The notes beneath the pieces are model-generated. The model made no database searches. It was not told the DNA's origin and saw only the letters and a list, made by a program, of their open reading frames with translations. The translations under genes and the position numbers were made by a program. From Holosporales bacterium (GTDB taxonomy: Bacteria > Pseudomonadota > Alphaproteobacteria > RUG11792), in the NCBI GenBank assembly GCA_031262205.1, contig JAISID010000029.1:1-5286 (forward strand): a stretch of 5,286 bases of DNA, written 5' to 3'. Positions 5,159 through 5,286 of this stretch are shown here, one piece after another. Each line of letters starts with the position of its first letter. The first letter of the stretch is position 1.

Positions 5159-5286
5159 TTATAACGGGGCGGATATTAACGCGTCTACATTTTCGGTAGA
5201 CGACGATGTTGTTTCCGTCGTATTTGCCGTTGAATCGGCGGCGTCCGTTACGGTCGCGCTAGTGGACGGCGTAGCGCTATCTGTGG
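5159..5286 (-). CDS. C-terminal part of an unidentified protein with a Ser/Thr-rich tail (partial)
   Basis: A frame entering from the right edge and ending at TAA (5159-5161), with 41 residues visible. It begins T-D-S-A-T-P-S-T-S-A-T-V-T-D and ends ENVDALISAPL. Thr, Ser and Ala make up most of it, with acidic residues and no Cys. Such low-complexity tails are common as flexible linkers or C-terminal extensions of envelope and secreted proteins, but nothing identifies this protein. The opposite strand is also open here but has no start codon after its upstream stop, so the minus-strand reading is preferred. GC content is clearly higher than in the AT-rich stretch that follows. No convincing terminator follows the stop. 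The rest of the gene lies outside the window. Confidence 0.55.
   Translation of the reverse strand, partial: TDSATPSTSATVTDAADSTANTTETTSSSTENVDALISAPL

Noticed and set aside
5162..5286. Plus-strand open frame over the right edge (V/D/A-rich)
   Set aside because: An in-frame stop lies upstream with no start codon after it, whereas the minus-strand frame ends in a normal stop.
1..5286. CRISPR array, insertion sequence, rRNA gene or riboswitch
   Set aside because: No regular short direct repeats with spacers, no transposase motifs or terminal inverted repeats, and no recognisable rRNA or aptamer core on either strand.

Overview
The window looks like chromosomal DNA from a Gram-negative (diderm) bacterium. 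It carries lpxC, the committed enzyme of lipid A synthesis, an iron-type superoxide dismutase gene, and a tRNA gene with its CCA end encoded. Base composition is moderate to AT-rich: sampled housekeeping-gene lines are about 45-52% GC and the gaps are much lower. The phylum cannot be fixed from the sequence. The mix of lpxC, a eukaryote-type phosphomannomutase and a secreted HEAT-repeat protein would suit a little-studied or host-associated lineage, but that is a guess.

Layout, left to right. Positions 1-168 hold no assignable gene, only short ambiguous open frames. A minus-strand sodB-type gene (169-753) is divergent from a plus-strand HAD-family phosphomannomutase gene (894-1637). Convergent with that is a very AT-rich minus-strand gene of unknown function (1669-2649). 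Next, all on the minus strand, come tRNA-Pro(UGG) (2763-2839) and lpxC (2873-3796). A 450-base gap follows (3797-4246). It contains a near-consensus plus-strand promoter and, about 80 bases on, a hairpin with nine Ts. Together these outline a possible small RNA. The gap also holds a strong minus-strand terminator.

Further right, a minus-strand locus encodes a signal peptide (4716-4901) followed, in a different frame, by HEAT-like repeats (4247-4699). The repeat homology reads upstream past the apparent ATG and meets the signal-peptide frame at 4716-4732. The two pieces are therefore best read as one exported repeat protein of about 217 residues broken by a frameshift. The right edge holds the Ser/Thr-rich C-terminal tail of another minus-strand gene (5159-5286).

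Functionally, LpxC (lipid A) and phosphomannomutase (mannose-1-phosphate, hence GDP-mannose for surface glycans) both feed envelope glycoconjugates. They are on opposite strands and do not form an operon. SodB provides superoxide defence. The unknown 326-residue gene stands out by composition and has its own promoter, which suggests it was acquired separately. No CRISPR array, insertion sequence, rRNA gene or complete mobile element was found. The strongest candidates for something undescribed are the promoter-to-terminator unit at 3985-4099, the AT-rich orphan gene, and the split secreted repeat protein.
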